Shown here piece after piece: positions 7,497 to 11,757 of a stretch of DNA of 11,757 nucleotides. The notes beneath the pieces were generated by a model that was not told the origin of the DNA, did not search any database, and saw only the letters and a list, made by a program, of their open reading frames with translations. Position 1 is the first letter of the stretch; each line of letters starts with the position of its first letter. The position numbers were made by a program, and so were the translations under genes. This DNA is from Rubrivivax sp. (lineage in GTDB: Bacteria; Pseudomonadota; Gammaproteobacteria; Burkholderiales; Burkholderiaceae_C), in contig JAUYAJ010000234.1 in the NCBI GenBank assembly GCA_030693565.1, forward strand, positions 1 to 11,757, given 5' to 3'.

Positions 7497-8972
7497 TCAG
7501 GCGCTGCCCACCGCGCTGGCCAGCGGCGGCGCCACGAAAGCGCGGTACTCGCATTCCAGCCACTGGGCAAAGCGCAGGCAGTCGGGGTCGGCGAACAGCG
7601 GGCCGATGATCTGGGCACCGATCGGCAGGCCGTCGTCGCTCAGGCCCAGCGGCACGGCGGTGGCCGGCAGGCCGACGACGCCAGGGTAGCCGGCCCAGAA
7701 CAAGGCATCGGTACTGGGCTGGGTGTGGCCGTTGACCGGGATCATGCGGTCCCAGCGCTCGCCTTGCGGGTTGTGCTGGAAGGCCGGTGTGGTTGCCACC
7801 GGGCAGATCAGCAGGTCGTGCTGTTCGAAGAACGCCGCCCACTGGCGCTGCAGGCGCATGCGGCGTTCGTTGAACTGCACCCAGTCGCGCTGCGTCATCG
7901 TATTGCCGCGGTAGTGGCGCGCCGGGTGGCTGCTGTCGCCGGCGGCGTAGCCGCGTGCGCGCTGCTGCGCCTGGTCGTAGGTGGCAGCGTCGTAGTGGGC
8001 GCCGGTGGCGGCGCGCAGCAAGTGGGTGTAGACGTCATTGGCCTCGGCGCTGTCGACCGGACGCAGGCCTTCGGTCACCACCACGCCCTGGCTGCGCAGG
8101 AAGTCGGTCAGCCGGTGCAGCGCGCGCTGCACGCTGTGGTCGACCTCGGCCTCGGCGTCGTCGAACAGCATCGCCACCCGGGCCCGGCGCGGCGGCGTGC
8201 CGCGGTCTTGCCAGGCCAGCGGCACCCGGCCCAGCGGCGTCATCGCGCTCAGCGGCGCGCACAGCACGTCCATCGCCAGCGCGAGATCGAAGGCGCTGCG
8301 CGCCAGCGGCCCGGCGACGGCGATGTCGAAGTTGTCGGCGCATTCGCGCGGCCGCAGCTCGTGCCCGGCCAGCGGCACCACGCCCCAGGTCGGCTTGTGG
8401 CCCCAGACGCCGCAGTAATGCGCCGGGTTGCGGATCGACGCGCCGATGTCGCTGCCGAGTTCCAGCGCCGTGAAGCCGGCCGCCAGCGCCGCTGCGCTGC
8501 CGCCCGACGAACCGCCCGGCGTGCGCGTCAGGTCCCAGGGGTTGTTCGTCGTGCCGTAGACCGGGTTGAAGCTTTGCCAGTCGGCCAGCGAGGCCGGCAC
8601 GTTGGTTTTGCCGAAGATCACCGCGCCGGCGGCCTGCAGACGCTGCACCGTCAGCGCGTCGCTGCGCGCGATGTTGTCGCGGAACGCTTCCAGGCCGTAG
8701 GTGGTGGGCAGGCCGGTGACGTTGAAGGCTTCCTTCACCGTCATCGCCACACCGTGCAGCGGGCCCCAGTTCTCGCCACGTGCCAGTGCCGCATCGGCTG
8801 CTTCGGCGCGCAGCATGGCGCGCTCGGCGTCGAGCACCGGCACGGCGTTGATCTGCGGGTCCAGGCGGGCGATGCGGTCCAGGTAGAGCTGCAAGAGCGC
8901 CACGGCGCTGAGTTCGCCGCGGCGGATGCGGGCGGCGAGTTCGTGCGCGGGCAGGAAGGCGGTGTCGGTCAT
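7497..8972 (-). CDS. Amidase-signature family hydrolase (downstream member of pair)
   Basis: This 491-residue enzyme is of the amidase-signature family, which hydrolyses amide bonds with a Lys/cis-Ser/Ser triad. The triad is complete: K80 in AMTVKEAF, cis-Ser S155 in TPGGSSGGSAAA, and nucleophile S179 in GSDIGASIRNP. The spacings of 75 and 24 residues are those of fatty acid amide hydrolase. The C-terminus has LPIGAQIIGPLF, typical of the family. No signal peptide is seen, so it is likely cytoplasmic. It lacks features that would mark it as GatA, and the two-amidase operon without gatB or gatC argues for catabolism, not tRNA amidation. The ATG is 15 bases after the stop of the upstream amidase, so the two are almost certainly co-transcribed and perhaps translationally coupled. 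The Shine-Dalgarno signal (GAGAGA) is distant and weak. Substrate unknown. Confidence 0.93.
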   Translation of the reverse strand: MTDTAFLPAHELAARIRRGELSAVALLQLYLDRIARLDPQINAVPVLDAERAMLRAEAADAALARGENWGPLHGVAMTVKEAFNVTGLPTTYGLEAFRDNIARSDALTVQRLQAAGAVIFGKTNVPASLADWQSFNPVYGTTNNPWDLTRTPGGSSGGSAAALAAGFTALELGSDIGASIRNPAHYCGVWGHKPTWGVVPLAGHELRPRECADNFDIAVAGPLARSAFDLALAMDVLCAPLSAMTPLGRVPLAWQDRGTPPRRARVAMLFDDAEAEVDHSVQRALHRLTDFLRSQGVVVTEGLRPVDSAEANDVYTHLLRAATGAHYDAATYDQAQQRARGYAAGDSSHPARHYRGNTMTQRDWVQFNERRMRLQRQWAAFFEQHDLLICPVATTPAFQHNPQGERWDRMIPVNGHTQPSTDALFWAGYPGVVGLPATAVPLGLSDDGLPIGAQIIGPLFADPDCLRFAQWLECEYRAFVAPPLASAVGSA

Positions 8973-8987
8973 GGGGCGTGTGGTCTC

Positions 8988-10391
8988 TCAGCGCACCGGC
9001 GGACGCGGGATCGGCTGCACCTGCTCGAAAGCGCGCGCCGCGCGCAGCACCAGCGCGTCGTCGAACATCGGGCCGACGATTTGCAGCCCGATTGGCAGGC
9101 CGCCAGCCGTCAAGCCGCAAGGGATGGTGCAGGCCGGTTGCTGGGTCAGGTTGAAGGGGTAGCTGAACGGTGTCCAGCCCAGCATCGACTCGGGCGTCAG
9201 CGCCAGGTGGCCGGGCTCGTGGGCGTCGAAGGCGGGCACCGCGACGCTGGGCGTGACCAGCAGGTCGTATTGCTGCATGAACTGGCGCATGTGCGAGCCC
9301 AGCGCGCCGCGCCGCAGCTGCAGGCGCTGCACGTCGAGCGCGCTGAACTCGGCACCGAGCTGGGCTTCGGCGGCGAAGTCGGGGTCGGTCAGCGCCTGCT
9401 GCTCGGGGCTGAGCGTGTTCCAGATCGTCCAGGCACCGACGAACCACAGGCCGGTGGTGATCTCCAGTGGGTCTTCGAAGCCCGGGTCCACCGCCTCGAC
9501 GATGGCGCCGAGGTCGGCCAACTGCGCCACCGCGCGCTCACAAGCCGCCGCCACTTCGGGGTGCACGCTGCGCGCGTAGCCCAGCGTTGGCGACCAGGCG
9601 ATGCGCAGGCCGCGCACGCCGTCTTCGAGCCCGGCCAGGTAGTCGCGCCCATCGGCTGGCAGCGAAGTCCAGTCGCGCGCATCGGGCTGCGCGAGCACAT
9701 TCATGGCGAGCGCGGCGTCGGCCACGCTCATCGTGTGCGGGCCGATGTGGGCCACGCTGCCGAACGGCGACAAGGGGTAGGCCGGCACGCGGCCGAAGCT
9801 GGGCTTGAGACCGAAGTTGCCGCAAAAGGCCGCCGGGATGCGCACGCTGCCGGCGCCGTCGGTGCCCAGCGCGATCGGGCCCATGCCGGCGGCCACTGCC
9901 GCCGCCGCGCCGCCCGACGAGCCGCCGGGCGTCTTGGCCAGGTGCCAGGGGTTGCGCGTGATGCCGGTCAGCGGCGAGTTGGTCTCGCCTTTGCAGCCGA
10001 ACTCGGGCGTGCTGGTCTTGCCCAGCAGCACGGCGCCGGCTTCGCGCAGCCGCGCCGTCGCCGGGGCGTCGACGTCCCAGGGCTGGGCCGGGTCAACCGT
10101 GCGGCTGCCGCGCAGCGTCGGCCAGCCTTTGGCCAGGATCAAGTCCTTGATCGACACCGGCACGCCGTCGAGCGCACCCGCCGGCGCGCCGCGTTGCCAG
10201 CGCGCTTCGCTGGCGCGGGCGCTGGTCAGCGCTTCGTCGCCTGCGACATGGCAGAAGGCGCGCAAGCTCGGGTTCAGCCGTTCAATGCGCGCCAGCACGG
10301 CTTGTGTGGCCTGCACCGGAGAAGCCTGGCCGGCGCGGTACAGCGCCAGCAGTTCGGTGGCAGTGCAATCGGCGAGGTCGGTCGGTGGCAT
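8988..10391 (-). CDS. Amidase-signature family hydrolase (upstream member of pair)
   Basis: This 467-residue enzyme is a second amidase-signature hydrolase. Its triad is intact: K82 in VSIKDL, cis-Ser S158 in TPGGSSGGAAAA, and nucleophile S182 in GTDGAGSVRIP. The last segment resembles GatA and AtzF-type amidases more than the neighbouring gene's GSDIGASIRNP does. LPIGLQIVGPMF is near the C-terminus. The open frame extends upstream to 10535, but the ATG at 10391 is chosen because AGGAG lies seven bases before it, the domain begins there, and the extra 48 residues are low-complexity Ala/Arg/Pro. It is the first gene of a two-amidase operon, divergent from the M81-type peptidase gene across 164 bp. 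The two proteins are related but clearly diverged, so they may act on successive or different amides. Substrate unknown. Confidence 0.94.
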   Translation of the reverse strand: MPPTDLADCTATELLALYRAGQASPVQATQAVLARIERLNPSLRAFCHVAGDEALTSARASEARWQRGAPAGALDGVPVSIKDLILAKGWPTLRGSRTVDPAQPWDVDAPATARLREAGAVLLGKTSTPEFGCKGETNSPLTGITRNPWHLAKTPGGSSGGAAAAVAAGMGPIALGTDGAGSVRIPAAFCGNFGLKPSFGRVPAYPLSPFGSVAHIGPHTMSVADAALAMNVLAQPDARDWTSLPADGRDYLAGLEDGVRGLRIAWSPTLGYARSVHPEVAAACERAVAQLADLGAIVEAVDPGFEDPLEITTGLWFVGAWTIWNTLSPEQQALTDPDFAAEAQLGAEFSALDVQRLQLRRGALGSHMRQFMQQYDLLVTPSVAVPAFDAHEPGHLALTPESMLGWTPFSYPFNLTQQPACTIPCGLTAGGLPIGLQIVGPMFDDALVLRAARAFEQVQPIPRPPVR

Positions 10392-10555
10392 CGGGGCTCC
10401 TGGTTCGGCGGCATGGTGCGGCGGCGTCGTGCGGCGGCCAGTCTTGCCCAGAGTGCGCGCCGTTCGTGCCCGGGATTGCCCGGGGTGTGCAGCACTGGCG
10501 GCGCTGGCAGCCACTGCGGCATCATGCGCCGTCACTGTGAACCGCAGGAGAAGGC
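10392..10555. promoter_or_regulatory. Divergent promoter region of the amidase operon and the M81 peptidase gene
   Basis: This 164-bp region must hold promoters in both directions. It contains a perfect inverted repeat CCCGGG-ATTG-CCCGGG (10469-10484), placed so that a bound regulator could affect both sides. CATCAT at 10520-10525 is a weak -10 candidate for the plus-strand gene. Shine-Dalgarno sequences lie at each end: AGGAG at about 10546-10550 (plus) and AGGAG shortly before 10391 (minus). No regulator gene is present in the window. Confidence 0.5.
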
Positions 10556-11757
10556 ATGAAGCTCGTCATCGCGCAGATGAAACACGAGACCAACACCTAT
10601 TCACCGGTGCCGACGCCGCTGGCGCGCTTCGCCTGCGGCGCCGCCGAGCCGCCCGAGGGCGAGGCCGCGCTCGCCGCCTACCGCGGCACCGGGGCGGCGA
10701 TCGCCGCCTTCATCGAACTGGCCGAGCAGGCCGGCGCCGAGTTCACGATCCCGATCGCCGCCAGCGCCTGGCCCAGCGGCCCGGTCGACGACGCCGCCTT
10801 CGAGCACATCGCCGGGCGCATCTGCGCCGCCGTCGCGTCAGGCTGCGACGCCGTGCTGCTCGACCTGCACGGCGCGATGGTCACGCAGACTTACGACGAC
10901 GGTGAAGGCGAGCTGCTGCGCCGCATCCGCGCCATCGCACCCCAGGTGCCGATCGGCGTTGCGCTGGACATGCACACCAACCTCTACGACGCGATGGCCG
11001 AGCACGCCACCGTGATCGCCGGCTACCAGACCTACCCGCACATCGACATGTTCGAGACCGGGCAACGTGCCGGCCGCGCCGTGCTGGCGCTGCTGGCCGG
11101 GGCCGCTGTGCCGACCCAGGCCTGGGGCCGGCGGCCGATGCTGCCGCACGTGATGCGCCAGGCCAGCGACGACATGCCGAACCGCGCGCTGCAGGCGCGC
11201 TGCCGCGAGATGGAGGCTGCCGGCGTGCTCAGCGCCAGTGTCTTCGTCGGCTTCCCGAATGCCGACATCGAGTTCGCCGGGCTGTCGGCGGTGGTCGTCA
11301 CAGACGGCGACCCGGCGCTGGCGCGGCGCTGTTGCGACGAGCTGCTCGACATGGCCTGGGCGCGCCGCGCCGAGTTCGAATACAGGATCGAGCCGTTGGC
11401 CGAGTCGATGGCGCGCGCGCAGTCGCTGGCCGATGCCAAACCCGCCGGCAGCGGCCCGGTGGTACTGCTCGACCACAGCGACAACTGCGCTTCGGGCGGC
11501 ACCATGGACACCATGACGGTGCTCGGCGCGATGCTCGATGCCGGGCTGCAGGACGCCGTCGCGTTCGCGATCTTCGACCCGCAGGCGGTGCAGCAGATGA
11601 TCGCCGCCGGTGTCGGCAGCGAGATCACGCTGGCGCTGGGCGGCAAGCTCGACATGCCGGCGATCGGGCTGAAGGGCGTGCCACGCACGGTCAGTGGCCG
11701 GGTCCGCTTGGTCTGCGACGGGCGTTACCGCAACCGCGGCCCGATGGCGCGCGGCGA
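10556..11757 (+). CDS. M81-family metallopeptidase (MlrC/microcystinase C-like), partial, runs off right edge
   Basis: The frame is open from the ATG at 10556 to the window edge (400 complete codons); family members run to about 490-500 residues, so the C-terminal fifth is missing. Family motifs are clear: KHETNTYSP (9-17), LLDLHGAM (101-108), ALDMHTN (136-142), YQTYPHID (157-164) and LDHSDNCASGGTMDTM (305-320). D138/H140 and H162 are candidate metal ligands by pattern. The namesake MlrC cleaves the tetrapeptide left from microcystin, but most relatives occur in bacteria not known to degrade toxins, often beside amidases or peptide transporters, so 'microcystinase' should not be taken as the function. 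AGGAG five bases upstream supports the start. No signal peptide is seen; a cytoplasmic enzyme is likely. Its partners appear to be the divergent amidases. Family assignment is firm; substrate unknown. Confidence 0.92.
   Translation, partial: MKLVIAQMKHETNTYSPVPTPLARFACGAAEPPEGEAALAAYRGTGAAIAAFIELAEQAGAEFTIPIAASAWPSGPVDDAAFEHIAGRICAAVASGCDAVLLDLHGAMVTQTYDDGEGELLRRIRAIAPQVPIGVALDMHTNLYDAMAEHATVIAGYQTYPHIDMFETGQRAGRAVLALLAGAAVPTQAWGRRPMLPHVMRQASDDMPNRALQARCREMEAAGVLSASVFVGFPNADIEFAGLSAVVVTDGDPALARRCCDELLDMAWARRAEFEYRIEPLAESMARAQSLADAKPAGSGPVVLLDHSDNCASGGTMDTMTVLGAMLDAGLQDAVAFAIFDPQAVQQMIAAGVGSEITLALGGKLDMPAIGLKGVPRTVSGRVRLVCDGRYRNRGPMARG

Noticed and set aside
10392..10535. Upstream extension of the first amidase to an ATG at 10535
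   Set aside because: It would add a 48-residue Ala/Arg/Pro-rich tail absent from the family and cover most of the divergent promoter region; the ATG at 10391 has AGGAG at good spacing.
7725..10559. Plus-strand open frame of 944 codons across both amidase genes
   Set aside because: It lies antisense to two amidases with intact catalytic triads. Its translation is rich in Arg, Gln, His, Ala and Gly with no domain, as expected for the complement of GC-rich coding DNA.
10556..11757. Naming the M81 gene mlrC as a microcystin-degrading enzyme
   Set aside because: The family is widespread in non-degraders, and the other mlr genes (mlrA, mlrB, mlrD) are not in the window.

Overview
The window is GC-rich by eye and holds nine protein-coding genes on both strands. 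Two features point to a betaproteobacterium of the order Burkholderiales (Leptothrix/Rubrivivax/Comamonadaceae-like). Methionine synthase is split into two separate genes, and one of them follows an S-adenosylhomocysteine (SAH) riboswitch. Several -10 elements also share the form TA(C/G)AATCGG. This assignment is inferred from family knowledge, not from a database search. No rRNA, tRNA, CRISPR array, insertion sequence or phage gene was seen, so this looks like ordinary chromosomal sequence.

Positions 1-3178: the methionine synthase region. The gene for the pterin/cobalamin-binding half of MetH runs off the left edge on the minus strand (1429 to 1). Its roughly 169-nt leader carries a complete SAH aptamer (1503-1597) with a 9-bp pseudoknot, and a -10 box directly upstream (1605-1610). 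The gene for the homocysteine-methyltransferase half of MetH (3178-2123, minus) is separate and appears to be leaderless. A small VOC/glyoxalase-fold gene lies between them on the opposite strand (1690-2112).

Positions 3179-6490: two more minus-strand genes, a seven-helix membrane protein resembling a degenerate MHYT sensor domain (4099-3251) and a tandem AAA+ ATPase of unknown target (6490-4160).

Positions 6491-7496: a 282-bp divergent intergenic region with a strong inverted repeat, then a plus-strand gene for an exported protein built from two copies of a 50-residue repeat (6773-7411). It ends at a hairpin shared with the convergent amidase operon.

Positions 7497-11757: a two-gene minus-strand operon of amidase-signature hydrolases (10391-8988, then 8972-7497, 15 bp apart). 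It is divergent from an M81/MlrC-family metallopeptidase gene that runs off the right edge (from 10556). Together they suggest breakdown of an amide- or peptide-like compound whose identity cannot be read from the sequence.

The most notable system is the methionine synthase pair. The cobalamin half would respond to SAH, while the homocysteine half seems to be transcribed separately without a leader, so two halves of one enzyme would be under unequal control.
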